A DNA stretch of 64,000 nucleotides from Albugo candida. Taxonomy: Eukaryota > Oomycota > Peronosporomycetes > Albuginales > Albuginaceae. The translations under genes were made by a program, and so were the position numbers. Location of the stretch: NCBI GenBank assembly GCA_905220665.1, contig CAJNAR010000169.1:248001-312000 (forward strand). The letters run 5' to 3'. Each line of letters begins with the position of its first letter. The first letter of the stretch is position 1. Of the stretch, positions 33,701 to 44,544 are shown in pieces. The notes below the pieces were generated by a model. It was not told the origin of the DNA. It saw only the letters and a list, made by a program, of their open reading frames with translations, and ran no database searches.

Positions 33701-34808
33701 TCATTTCTGGCCTTTCTTCGGGCAAACTGCCTTGAGGTGACTAGTGTTGCCACATTTATAGCACCTTTTTTCGACTCTATCTTCAGAACGTTTCTTGACC
33801 TTTCCAAAGTTCCTTATTTCATTCGTCGAGTGGACGACGTTTACTACTTCTCTACCGAAATGTTTGACTCGAATGGGCGAGCTCCGTCGATTGTGCAAAT
33901 TGGGCGAGCTCTTCAGCCTGTCATAGGTAGTCAACCCTATTAAGTCCAGACAGGACAACATCGTCGTTCGCGTCGTTGTATCAGCATAGTGGACAATGCT
34001 GTCCAAGACAAGGCTTTCCGCGCCTCCGCACGCGTCACTCACAGCTGTCAGATACAAGACATGCTCCGTCTAGCTACACTGTGATCACTTCGGCGCAATA
34101 AACAACTACATGCTCTGGGCCGGTGTTATCTTGGTAGTGAAAGTCTGGAGCAACCTTACAGCACATGCTTCCGTTATGATTTTTTTATGGGGGTATATAT
34201 TATAATTAGGTAGAAAATATGTTTTGCAAAACATTTTATAGAATTAAATTTATGAGAAATTTGCATAGCATGCTCCAAGGTTTGACTCTCAGAGCACTAA
34301 GTCTCCACTTGCGGACGATAATATTTCTGTGCGATGCCTGCAAGGTGTTGACCAAGAACATCAACCTTAATATCTTCAGGCCACAAAAACACAGGAACGC
34401 TCGAAGAAACCAACTTGTCGCACAGATCCTTTTCCCCATTCAATGAACCCACCACCAAGTCCATGGTAGAGTTCCTTTCCGTCGAAAGTTTGTAGTGCAA
34501 TTTTCGTTGACGACCATCCGGAACGCCTTCGAGTATCTTCCCAGGCTGGTAATAACCAGGACCTGGTATACTCATACCTGGGTACGCTCCTGAAGGTGCA
34601 CCCTGGCCATGAAAGCCAGCAACAGGTCTCTGTCCCATTCCATAGTTGCCCGATGGCAACTTGCGACCTGAGCCTGTGGGTCGACCATATCCCTAGCATA
34701 AGCTGGTCTTCGGGCACCAAAGTAGGTGGCCGGCGAGAAATTACGTGAACGCCAGGTAGGAGAGTAATGCTCCAAAGTCTGAAGGTTTATAACTGTCCCA
34801 GATCCCAA
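33701..34808 (-). pseudogene. Copia A gag with zinc knuckle
   Basis: The gag is split over several frames. The N-terminal part (34297-34659) has NSTMDLVVGSLNGEKDLCDK and FLWPEDIKVDVLGQHLAG, close to the gag of copia E at 63236-63646. The C-terminal part (33701-34057) ends in a CCHC knuckle CYKCGNTSHLKAVCP. Frame breaks show decay. Confidence 0.75.
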
Positions 34809-35045
34809 AACCGAACCAGAAGTGCTTGACTACGCAGAGTCCTTGTGATGTCGGTTGACTTGTCTGTTCTGCGAGGATATTATCCCAAACATTCGCTCCG
34901 ACAAATCACCAAGCATGACGAGCACCTTGTCCAGTGCTGCCGCGGGCACTGCGACTTTTCTTCTAATTTTTGGTCGTTGGTCGTGTCCTGACCAACGACC
35001 GCCACATCGGGGGTAGCATGTTGGGCTGCACCACTAACACATTTC

Positions 35046-35060
35046 ATTGGGCTCATAACC
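35046..35060 (-). promoter_or_regulatory. Primer binding site of copia A (initiator tRNA fragment type)
   Basis: Minus-strand GGTTATGAGCCCAA lies against the 5' LTR. Its complement, TTGGGCTCATAACC, matches the anticodon-loop region expected of initiator tRNA-Met (CAT in TGGGCTCATAACCCA), as in Drosophila copia, which primes from a half tRNA. Confidence 0.7.
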
Positions 35061-35359
35061 TGTTGAAAGTATTTGAATTGGACTTGTTGTAATAGAGGTA
35101 GAAGTAAAAGTAAAATTTATCTACAATTAACCTTCTATGTTAACACTACAACACGCATACGCAACGGTATTACAAACTTCAATATGTCACGTTTCACATG
35201 ACGTCCGTCTGGTACCACGTGGTGACCGTCTCTATTCGTCCCATCTGTCATGTTTTTACCAAAACAGCCGTTCAGGTTAGGTCGGAATTTACCTATAATG
35301 GGTCATGCAGTTGACGCGCAAACCCTTGACGAACTGTCAGGAAACGATCTCTTCTAACA
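35061..35359 (-). repeat. 5' LTR of copia A
   Basis: Direct repeat partner of 30954-31251; minus-strand start TGTTAG, end CAACA. Confidence 0.88.
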
Positions 35360-35418
35360 GTACCTACCACAAAGAATTTTTTAGCCGAAGTATCGTGCTA
35401 TCAAAAAAGAGTGTCGTC

Positions 35419-36783
35419 ATGAGTGGTGACGACAACAAAGCCTCCTGCGAAGTGGAGAGGGCACGTCATTTGAAATATTGTTCAAACCCTGACAAGACGG
35501 GTGATACCGGAAAGCCGTTGCAGAGGTCCATCGCGTCGGATGCTGCGGAGAAATGGGCGCGATACAGTGAAGAAATAGCGCAAAGAAAACAGGAATATCT
35601 GGTCCAGCAGTATCAGAAGCAGCTTGCGTTGATTAAACACAGCAATCCATGAAACGAGAAATGGAGCAACAGAAAGAGTTCAATCAGTTCCAAGCGTTGG
35701 CTGTGGCTAGGGGCATGTATCAAAACAAGATATCCTATCCAGAGGAACGATCTCGTGCGGATGGTGAAGCACGTTGGGACCGTTCTGCCAACAAGAGGAG
35801 AGGATCATGCAGGGGTAAGCGATATTCGCACGGAGCGTCTGAGGTTGGCCGCTGGGGCAAATATGCCTGTACCCTTGATGTATAGGGGGTACAAAAAAGA
35901 GAAGAGGGAGTGCATATGGTGTACGATCGCCATGTAAGGGTGCTCAATGCGAGCACTGGAATTCGCGTATTTTCGATGCCTGTCGGTGCATGTATCGACC
36001 ACAAAGTGATGAACCGAATTTGTCAATTTGAATTGCAGAAGCCTTAGGGGGACATCACGGAACAAGATTGGTTGAACTACATCCTCTCCGCATGGATTTC
36101 CGAGACCGACGACTACGGAAAATTGGATGTAGATTCAAAACATCTCAGCATGGACACAAACCTGCAAGATGCAGATAAAGAGTAGTGTGTGTACTTGCAG
36201 ACTATATGAGAATATTGGGCATGCATAATCTGGAGATGTTCACTGAAACTAGCCGAGGAGGGAAGTGGTCAACGCACCAACGCGTTACGTCCGACGAAAT
36301 TTAAGAGATGATCCAGAAAGAGCTGGAGAAAAATCAAAATAAGGCTGTAAAAGGATCAACGGTGGTTTTTGTAAACTAAATCAACATACAGTTAAAATTT
36401 TCTCACGTTGAATCGTTTGACCGGACGATAGCCGTCACAAGGTTATGACACATGGGCCGATGGAATGGAACATTGCAAACTCAAAATCGAGGTCAGCCGA
36501 AGATATTGGAAAAGCAAGGGCGAAAAAACAGCAATGGGTTCACTTGGTGCAGAACTGCAAGTGTTGCATAAATTACCACGGAGTGTTTCACTGACCAGGT
36601 GTCACTCAGAGGAGGCAAGAAAGGTATTCGACTAAAACCACAAAAAACTAGAAAAGTAATTACCGGGAGCCGAACGATTGGTGCAGTGGTCTTCGAAAAG
36701 CCAAAAGGAACTATATTGGGATGGGTTGTAGATGATCACTCCGGACAGCGATGACGACAAATCTGTAGTTAACCATCGCTTAT
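35419..36783 (+). pseudogene. Decayed gypsy-type element, left half (gag region)
   Basis: A frame from MSGDDNKASCEVERARHLKY to a stop at 35652, then MKREMEQQKEFNQFQALAVA in another frame, charged and gag-like. Further right I see only broken frames up to 36783, where the chromovirus LTR begins. The matching RT half resumes at 42559 after the insertion. No LTR of this host element is recognised. Confidence 0.5.
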
Positions 36784-36953
36784 TGTGAAGACTTATTGCT
36801 CACTTAGAAATTTAAAACTGCCTAAATATAGGTCGTTAGTTCGCTACCCTGTGCTACCTCTAAGCCTATCATTCTAGGTCCCTCTATAATGTTCCTAATG
36901 ACGTCATCTTGTGACATCAGCTCAATCTTGCTGCCCGACTCGGCGGCATGACA
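36784..36953 (-). repeat. 3' LTR of chromovirus, shortened
   Basis: It matches 42335-42558 but lacks about 50 bp of a gtcag-flanked internal block and a few bases near tgtgaagactt, so this copy is deleted. Confidence 0.9.
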
Positions 36954-36968
36954 TCTCCCCGGACTTGA

Positions 36969-37313
36969 CTACGCGTTTGCGCTCTCGAAAGTCTGTACTA
37001 GTCGCTGCCAATGCGAAACGTGGCGGATAGCTTTCTCGCGTTCCCAAGTACTATCACACTCCGGAAGGCCGTGCCATTTTACTAGCCATTCCAATTGGCG
37101 GCTGCGCTGACGACGACGAAGCAACTTTTCCACAATGTGTAGTTCCTTCCCGGTATCTAGTTCTAGGATGATTGGTGATGCTTTCGGAATCGGTCGTCCA
37201 GCGAACTCGGACGCATTCGGCGTATATGGATAGAGTAGGTCGACGTTAAACGATGAGTGCAGTCTCTTCATATTTCGCGGTAGCTTCAGTTTAGCTACAT
37301 TCGGGTTGATCAT
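36969..37313 (-). pseudogene. Chromovirus integrase C-terminus with chromodomain
   Basis: NVAKLKLPRNMKRLHSSFNV is the integrase tail common to gypsy elements. It is followed by a chromodomain: ELHIVEKLLRRRQRSRQLEW then LVKWHGLPECDSTWERE. Aromatic-cage positions (W in WLVKWHG, W in STWE) are present. In this family it steers integration toward marked chromatin. Confidence 0.85.
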
Positions 37314-37673
37314 CGAGATTATATCAAACGGTCCAACGTTCTTTGCTGTGAGCTTGGCTTTCTTTAACTCAATGTGAGCGTTGACTGTTTTGACTGGAAG
37401 ATTCTTGGTATCCAGCAGAACTAAGTCACCGACACTAAAGGCAAGGCTTGTTCTTTTCGAGTCATAGTACTTCTTCTGTCTCTCTGGGCTTGTTCTAGAT
37501 TTTTGCGTGCCTTACGCACTAGGTATTGGCGATCCTTGGCGAACTTTGAGGCGAACTCTGAGATGGATTGTGGATGCATATCATCATAGTCTTTGTATTA
37601 GTGAGAAATCAGATTGGATACTTTTCTTCCGGTATCAATCTCAAACGGGATGAGCTTAGTAGACGCGTTTACT

Positions 37674-37914
37674 TTGTCAAGGATTTCATTACACTGTTTA
37701 TCTGGTTCTTTAACTACCTTCCTTATCCTATCATGAGCCCCTGACCGTGTGAATATCACTTAAGTCTGACTTCAAACCTAGGGAGGCAGATATCTTCCAA
37801 GCTTACTGCTTGGGTGGGCTCAAACCGCTGCCCACACTGCCGGGGATCGAACTAACGACCTCCGGCAGGGGTCCGTGCGCTCAAGTGCTTAACCGACTGA
37901 GCTGGGCACGGAAC
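37674..37914 (-). mobile_element. tRNA-derived SINE inside chromovirus integrase
   Basis: It is flanked by a 17-bp direct repeat tagtagacgcgtttact (37657-37673 and 37916-37932). The minus strand starts with a tRNA-like head: A box AGCTCAGTCGGTTAAGCAC (about 37885-37903) and B box AGTTCGATCCCC (about 37842-37853), spaced as in pol III genes, followed by about 150 bp of unrelated body. The integrase frame (VNAST|KLIPFEIDTGRK) continues exactly across the insertion. It has no coding capacity and must have used another element's RT. Confidence 0.85.
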
Positions 37915-38491
37915 CTAGTAGACGCGTTTACTGAAGTGGCGTGCGCGTATTCTACCGTGACAAGTAACTTGGCCCAATTTTCTCTACTGTATGACACTAA
38001 GCAGCGTAAAGCGTCTTCTAATACCAAGTTTTGGCGTTCTGTTTGTCCATCCGCTTGCGCTCTATGAGCGTTCGTCATGCTTAGCTTGACACCCATCATG
38101 GTCATTAGAGATTTCCAAAACTCTGCCGTGAACTTCGGATCCCGATCGCTGATGATAACCTTCGGCAGTCCATGATGTCGGACTACGGCATCAAAAAATA
38201 ACTCGGTGGTATCTTTATATCTGCAGTCGTATACGTTGGCGCATAGATTAATCTCTTCGACAACTTGTCTACGACGACGCAAATAGCATCGTACCCTTCC
38301 GACACGGGTAGTCCAGTAATGAAGTCCATTGACACTACCTCCCAGCATTCTTCCGGAATGGGCATAGGTATCATTAATCCTTTCTCCCGCTGGTTGTTTG
38401 ACTTCCATCGAGCGCATGTTTCAGATGTATCGACGTACTTGTGCACCGTCTCCAGTGTCTTCGGCCAGTGGTACCATTGCTCCAACTTCAT
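37881..38491 (-). pseudogene. Chromovirus integrase, zinc-binding and core region
   Basis: The H2C2 region around KLEQWYHWPKTLETVHKYVD and CARWKSNN, then WEVVSMDFITGLPVSEGYDA (first Asp), FFDAVVRHHGLPKVIISDRD (second Asp) and ADGQTERQNLVLEDALRC (Glu). Two overlapping frames hold it, so a frameshift is present, and the SINE splits the C-terminal part. Confidence 0.85.
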
Positions 38492-38755
38492 GTAAGTTCT
38501 GCGAACTCCTGGATGTGCTGCTGTGGCTGCATCATGATCCTCTTATAGAATCTTCGTCTTTATTCTCGGCATGTCTGGAATGCATATTTGCTGCATTGCA
38601 TCATCTTGGTTCAGACATATGAGTCCTTTGTCGATTATAAAGTTGTTTTTCGGCTGCTTTGTTTTCCAGATATGTTTGAAAAACTTAACTTTGCTATAGC
38701 CCTGCTGAATCGCTTTACGCACTTCATCGTTGATATGGGCGCGCACAACATGAAA

Positions 38756-39274
38756 CTACGCGTTGTGGATTTGCTCTTGCGCGACTCCTATCGGACGACT
38801 CTCCCCCCTCAATTGCACATCGTCGAGTAAGAGCTGGGAGACATCCAGCGGAATGTACTGAAAGAACGTAGCGGGAACCATGTGCGTATCCAAAAGAGTG
38901 AAGTGTTGCTTACAGTCCTCTGCACACTCATGTACGACGTGCGACATATCGGGAACATGGTCCATAGGCACATCTGATTCGTTGGAATGCTCTCCCGACA
39001 CGGTCGGACGAGATAATGCGTCAGCCACCACATTGGACCGTCCTTTGACATGATGTAAGACAAAGTCAACCTGGGAAAAGAACGTTAACATACTCGCCAT
39101 CTTTGGAGACACTTTGGGATGGTGGAGCATCCACCTGCACGCGGAATTGTCTGTATAGACTGAAAAGTGTCTTCCGTGGAGATAGGGACGCCTTTTTTCG
39201 AGCGCAGTCTTGATAGCTAAAAGCTTTTTCTTGTGAGCTGGCCATTTTAGTTCATGTGGGCCTAGATGTTTCGA
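38756..39274 (-). pseudogene. Chromovirus RNase H region
   Basis: HPKVSPKMASMLTFFSQVDF, HHVKGRSNVVADALSRPTV is the typical gypsy RNase H end. The upstream half is in a second frame, separated from RT by a stop near 39,275. Confidence 0.75.
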
Positions 39275-40087
39275 TTAAAACGCAATGGTGTGGTCGTTGC
39301 TGTTGATACGTTGCGAAAGAACACCACCCATGCAAAACACAGAAGCACCCGTTGTTACGATGAAAGGGTGAGTAAAGTCGGGCATTTTCAGCGTCGGTGA
39401 CTGCTGAAGTGTGAGCTTCAATGCGTTAAATGCCTTTTGCTGATCCTCCTCCCAGTTCCATTGAGTATCTTGTTTGGTTAACTCTCGAAGAGGGCACGAT
39501 AGTCGTGCAAAATCGCAGATGAAACGTTGGTAATATCCAGCTAGTCCCAGAAAACTTAGCAACTCTTTGCGACGAGACGGTGTTTGGAACGTTCCGATAG
39601 AATCTGTTTTCTTAGGGTCGACGCGTAGAACAGCTTCGGAAACCATATGCCCTAAGAATGCGATTTCTTTGCGACCAAATGCACAATTGGAGAGTCGAGA
39701 ATAAAGCTTCTCCTTGCGCAACACTTCGCATACTACACGAACATGGCCGACGTGGTCCTCCATTGTACGGGAGAAGATGCATATATCGTCCAGATACACG
39801 ACAACGAAGGTGCCTAGCTTGTCGAACAACGTTTGCATAAGACGTGACCAAACCCCAGGCATTCCTGATAATCCCATTGGTGCGACGCACCATTGATACG
39901 TTTCCTTGTGGGTTCTGAATTCCTTATAGGGTCGACTTAATGGCAAAACTATCATTTGATGGTACCCTTGAGCAAGATCGAGAAGCGTAGAATACTTGCA
40001 TCCAACCATGCGGTCGAATAGTTCTTCGATTAACGGCAAAGGAATTTTTTGCCACGACGGACATGCTATCCACATAACGGATGTCAA
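39275..40087 (-). pseudogene. Chromovirus reverse transcriptase
   Basis: YSTLLDLAQGYHQMIVLPLS (palm Asp), RTHKETYQWCVAPMGLSGMP, the active-site FVVVYLDDICIFSRTMEDH (YLDD), FLGHMVSEAVLRVDPKKTD and LGLAGYYQRFICDFARLSCP. The upstream finger region is in another frame at 40088-40723 (PFRLSKVEQDPLQQFVEENI). Confidence 0.88.
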
Positions 40088-40611
40088 TTACCCAGCGAAT
40101 GGGAATCTTCGAATTTCCGCTTCGGATCCATTCGGCGCATTTTGGGAAACTTTCGGTTGTGGGATCTTTCTTTGGGATTCCAAAAAATTGGAGACCCATG
40201 GCGAGTTCGATACTTTTATCCATCCTTTGCGTATATTCTCTTCAACGAATTGCTGCAGTGGGTCTTGCTCAACCTTCGAAAGACGGAAGGGAGCACGGGC
40301 GCTCGGCACCGCATCAGGCTTTGTTTGCAGTTCGAAGTTTACTGATCTCTTTGGAGGCATTTCATTCGGAAGTTGTTCTGGAAATACGTCCTTGTACTCG
40401 TCCAGAACTGTTTTCAACTCCTGCGATATTTCTGATGGTTCTACGTTGTCAACCTTCAGTTGATATGTCTTCTCATATGCTCCGCTGTTCAGCTTCTCTT
40501 GGAAGGTAGGACCATCCACATCTTCGAACTTCGTGTGGGCTTCCACTTCAATATGTTGCGATCGCCAATCAATCCGTGGGTTGTACTTGGTGAACCATGG
40601 TTGACCAAATA

Positions 40612-41424
40612 TTAAGTCATACGTATCCGGCAGGTTCCATTCCATGAACTGCATCCTTGGGAACTCCATACCGTCGATATACGGTAAACTTCCACTCTCT
40701 TCGTGGGATGACTCGATGTCCACGTTCCGTCAAAACGACGCGTTTGTACCTTTTGTGCGCTTAGTATTTTTGAGGTCAGACCAGGTTTGATCAGATTTGT
40801 GGACGCACCAGAGTCGATCAAAATCTTGACGCATTTGTTTCCAATGACACCATCACGTACTAGTAGTCGACCTTGCACTGGCATGTCCGATACGAAGCTG
40901 CTTGATTCTAAGTTAGTAGTTTCTACTTCTGTCGTCTTTTGGACATCCACGGCATTGATCGTGACGCGGTCGTAAACAGTGGATTCTTGTTCGACCTCAA
41001 GGCTGTCCACGTTGTTGACTTGCTGATGACTTACATTTTGCTGAGAATTCCGCTCGGAACGATTGTTACCTCGACCATTACGTGGCTGGCGCTGACGACA
41101 CTGTGCGGAGCGATGATTTGGACTTCCGCACTTGAAGCACAAATTACGGCGGCGACATTCGTCACGAGACGGAATTTGTACGTAGCTGATGTCCATTGGC
41201 TCCGGACCATCTTTCGATCGATATCGACGACTACTTTCGTATGACCTGTACCGCGGTCTATCGTGCAAAATTCCTCTAGAATGTCTCGGCGGATGAGAAC
41301 GGTCAAAGTCTAACGCAACCGTAATAGCTTTGAAGAGTGTTGTACAGCGACGGTACTGAACTTCTTCCCGCGTGCGACCTGTCAGTCCACGGAGAAAGTA
41401 CATGATCTGGTCCAGCTCGCTCAT
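40612..41424 (-). pseudogene. Chromovirus gag C-terminus and protease
   Basis: The CCHC knuckle NLCFKCGSPNHRSAQCRQR is followed by the aspartic protease active site CVKILIDSGASTNLIKPGL (DSGA). The rest of the protease (YDLIFGQPWFTKYNPRIDW) lies in the next frame at 40088-40723. Confidence 0.85.
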
Positions 41425-41958
41425 CTATCGAGCTTTAGTGACTACGTGGCGAAACCTGCACACATAATCAGGAAGACCTTCGCAATCGCGCTCTCTCATA
41501 TTGTTCATATCCTCACGCAGAAGTTCGACTTTGCTGAAGATGTCGTCCACGTTTGTGACATACTGTTTTTGCATCACATACCACTGAGCGGCTCGTTGCT
41601 TCAGTGTACCGCCTAAGACAGCGAGTATTCTTTGAGAAAGTTCTAGACTCTTCCAGTCCACTCCTCTTGCAAAGAAGTATTGTTCCACTTGATCCTTGTA
41701 GAGCTGAAATGATTCATCCAATCTACCCCCATACGTTGGAAGTTTCACACCCTCTAGCTTGATTTCCAAAAGCTGTTTTGATTTTTGAAATTGCTCGAGC
41801 AGTTGCGCTTGTTTTTCCATAGTTTTAACCATAGAGTACAGCAATTGTGTATGCTGATCGGAAGTCATCGGGGTGGACATTGTTGAACCAATACGATTAG
41901 TCAACTCTACGTGGTTGATATGGGGTCCTTTTTGGCTCTTGGGTGCTTCTCTTAGCAA
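41425..41958 (-). pseudogene. Chromovirus gag
   Basis: A gypsy gag core: KLPTYGGRLDESFQLYKDQV, EQYFFARGV, LGGTLKQRAAQWYVMQ. A stop separates it from the knuckle/protease frame at 41424. Confidence 0.75.
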
Positions 41959-42235
41959 CCTTTGGTCCGGGTTCCAAGGAGGTTTTCGACTTGGAGGTCG
42001 GTAGTTGGCTTACGGGTACGGTTTTGTACCTTGGCGGTCCGGCACAAGGGACTCGGATAGTTTTGACCATGGACTTAGCGACTTCGCGTGAGATGCGCAG
42101 GTTCAAAGTGCTCTCGAATCTGAGCAAGTCACTGGCGTGCGAGAGTTAGCGAGCTTTGATGTTTTTTGCGCGAGTCGGAGCGGTGAGACGTGTCCAGGTG
42201 TATCTTGAGGTGGCAAGAATGCGGCTGGTGCGGTA

Positions 42236-42317
42236 GGGACGGCGAGCACGGCGAAGACGGCGATGCTGGAAACGGCGGTGCTGCAGGGACGGCGAGGACG
42301 GCGGGGACGGCGAGGAC
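42236..42317 (+). repeat. Short GC-rich repeats in chromovirus leader
   Basis: Repeats of about 9 bp based on gacggcgag (plus strand) run between the 5' LTR and gag. This GC-rich patch stands out in AT-richer sequence. Confidence 0.65.
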
Positions 42318-42334
42318 CAACAAGTGCTACCAGA

Positions 42335-42558
42335 TGTGAAGACTTATTCTTATTGCTCACTTAGAAATTTAAAACTGCCTAAATATAGGTCCTTAATTCG
42401 CTACCCTGTGCTACCTCTAAGCCTATCATTCTAGGTCCCTCTATAATGTTCCTAATGACGTCATCTTGTGACGTCAGACCATGATGTCAGCCTGTGACGT
42501 CATGGCCTGTCTAACGTACTGTCAGCTCAATCTTGTTGCCCGACTCGGCGGCATGACA
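42335..42558 (-). repeat. 5' LTR of chromovirus
   Basis: 224 bp, starting tgtgaag and ending atgaca on the plus strand, with the cttat target duplication immediately right. Confidence 0.9.
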
Positions 42559-44490
42559 CTTATCGCCCAGCTACGACAAATGGAGTGTGGTTAACAATTC
42601 AATATCTTGCGATACCAATTTAAATTTAGAGTTTCGCTCAGCAAAAATCGAAAATACGTCAAGCGGTGAAGATAAACGTTGAATTCTTGAAGGCCGCAGA
42701 ATACATGGTGCTGAGAAACGTGGGTTGTTGTATTGCGAAAAAATATTCTCCGACTGGATTGGGACAGGTCCTACTATGAAATGAGGTCCTGCATCGATTA
42801 GGCCACGATCCACGCCAGATACTGCATCACATAAGGCTACGTATGACCGATGTGGACTTTGATCGCGTTGAAAATAAAGGCGATTTGCAAAGGGAGATTC
42901 AAAGTGCTTGCATTCAAAATGAAGAAGCCAATATTACGGAGGAGGAGCAAGTCCTCGTAAGAGCCGAAAAGAAATAAACTGATTTCCTGAAATTCATGAA
43001 CAAGATCCTTCCGAGGCTCAGCTTATAATAAAAAACATATTGGCGAAAGCAAAGGTGCATGGATGTAGCGACGGGTTTGCCACTGAGCTGCAAAGAATAC
43101 TCTCGAAATATTAGGATTGTTTTCGAGTGCGATTGGGGAACAATCCACCAGTCGATATGCCACCTCTGTAAGTGCGTCTAAAGCACGGTGCAAAATCGGT
43201 ACAATGCAAATCTCGAAGACACCCACCAGCGCGCCGACAATTTACGCGAGAACATCTGAAAAAAATGGTGGATGCAGGGTTGTGTTACAGGAATCCCCAA
43301 ACCGTTGGTCCTTTCCCCCGATCATTGTTAAGAAGCATTTTGCTGCCAAATTCCAAATGACTGTGGACGTGCGGGTGGTTGATGCATACTCAGAGTACTG
43401 TGGCCCATGCCTCTGATAGAAGTTATTTTTGATCACCTTCAAGGCTCCGGACTCTATTGCTTATTGGACTATTTCAAAGGCTACGAGCAGTTTTTACTGG
43501 ATGAAAGCTGTCAGGAGTTATTTAGTTTTTTAACTGATATGGATGTGTACACCCCAACAAGAGTTCTCATGGGCGGCAAAGAAAGTGTGGTCTGCTGGTA
43601 AGCGACTGTACAAGTGTACAAGGGGCTAATGATATGGTTAGATGACCTACTTGATATGATACCGATGAACAGAAGTTGTTGATATTGTCGGAAAAAGTGC
43701 TGATAATTTGCGAAACGAAACGTTTGAAGTTGAACCCGAGCAAATGCAGCTTTTTCCAGCAGGAAGCAAAATCGTGTGGCCGTACTCACAGTGGATGTGA
43801 TATGAAGCATGATACGGAGAGTATTGCTGCCCTGATTAATCTCTCCTCCCCGGCAAATAGCCAAGAGTTGAAGCAGTTTCTGTGGTTTGGAATGGATGCG
43901 TTCGTTGATTTCCGGCTACAACCGCATAGTGGCAACGCTAACAAATGCCATGGATCGAGCGTACAAAAGCGAGCCGGAGGTCGTAAAATCTCTCAGGTCA
44001 AGAGATTCAATATGGATGAAATAAGAAGAACTATACCTCGACCTTGCAGAAAAGGCACTATCGAAATTAGTGGAGTTATCCCACCTGGACATCAACAAGC
44101 AACTATGCGTGTCCACGGATGCATCGGGTTGCCATTGGTGAGCAGTTATAATGCAGGTTCCTAAACAAGGCAAAGCAAAACGTTCGTACGAGCAAGAACA
44201 TCAGTCTTCAATGTTTTTGAGTAGAACCTCTAGGCGCTGCCATCAAGTGGTCATCATGGGAAAGGAGGCCTACGCGCTTGAAAAAACGTGTCGCCGTGCC
44301 GACTACCTGCTGCACTACCCAAGTGGATTCAATTCGTACACTTATAATCGAAAGCCACGGTATGTATCCAACCATAGCAGTATTTTCGCAAGTGTACCGA
44401 ATCACACACGGCCGCAAAGTTGAAGGTCAGCGGTGGGCCATCCTTCAAATGGCATATCAGTACGAATTGGGCGGCCTTTATCTCTCAAAA
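42559..44490 (+). pseudogene. Decayed gypsy-type element, right half (RT and RNase H)
   Basis: The reading resumes after the nested insertion. Short frames give RT pieces: FTREHLKKMVDAGLCYRNPQ (43,230-43,320), MPLIEVIFDHLQGSGLYCLL then DYFKGYEQFLLDESCQELFS and TPTRVLMGGKES (43,407-43,601), and ICETKRLKLNPSKCSFFQQE (43,700). RNase H remains follow at 44,270-44,490 (the ERWAILQMAYQYE type ending). Each is in a different frame with stops, so it is long dead. The TPTRV-MG RT version is distinct from the chromovirus RT inserted into it. Confidence 0.7.
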
Positions 44491-44544
44491 TAGATGGAGC
44501 GTTGCACACACCTCTCTTATGGTTATCTTTGAGCACGATCAGCA

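Larger units (their letters stand above)
30954..35359 (-). mobile_element. Copia LTR retrotransposon A, internally deleted
   Basis: Two direct repeats of about 298 bp (30954-31251 and 35061-35359) bracket minus-strand gag, integrase and partial reverse transcriptase, the copia order. On the minus strand each LTR starts TGTTAG and ends CA. A polypurine tract GAGGAGGGG (31252-31260) abuts the 3' LTR and a primer site GGTTATGAGCCCAA (35046-35060) abuts the 5' LTR. After DLGVVSKF of the RT (near 31,375) the sequence jumps to NDIMADLLTKPL, a copia C-terminus, so the rest of RT and RNase H is missing. The flanking 5-mers (ggact, gtacc) do not match as a target duplication. It could move only with help in trans. 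Confidence 0.9.
36784..42558 (-). mobile_element. Chromodomain gypsy retrotransposon (chromovirus) nested in an older element
   Basis: Direct LTRs at 36784-36953 and 42335-42558 are flanked by an exact 5-bp target duplication cttat (36779-36783 and 42559-42563). Minus-strand order is gag, CCHC knuckle and protease, RT, RNase H, integrase, chromodomain, the chromovirus plan. The polypurine tract CCGGGGAGA abuts the 3' LTR, and a PBS starting TGGTAGCAC lies against the 5' LTR. The ORFs carry stops and a SINE insertion, so it is no longer active, but the perfect target duplication shows insertion as a unit. Confidence 0.93.

Noticed and set aside
37842..37914. tRNA-like sequence read as a tRNA gene
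   Set aside because: The A and B boxes are present but the body does not fold as a full tRNA and it has a 17-bp target duplication, so it is a SINE head.
37810..38067. Plus-strand frame across the SINE
   Set aside because: It runs through the SINE and antisense of the integrase; no independent support.
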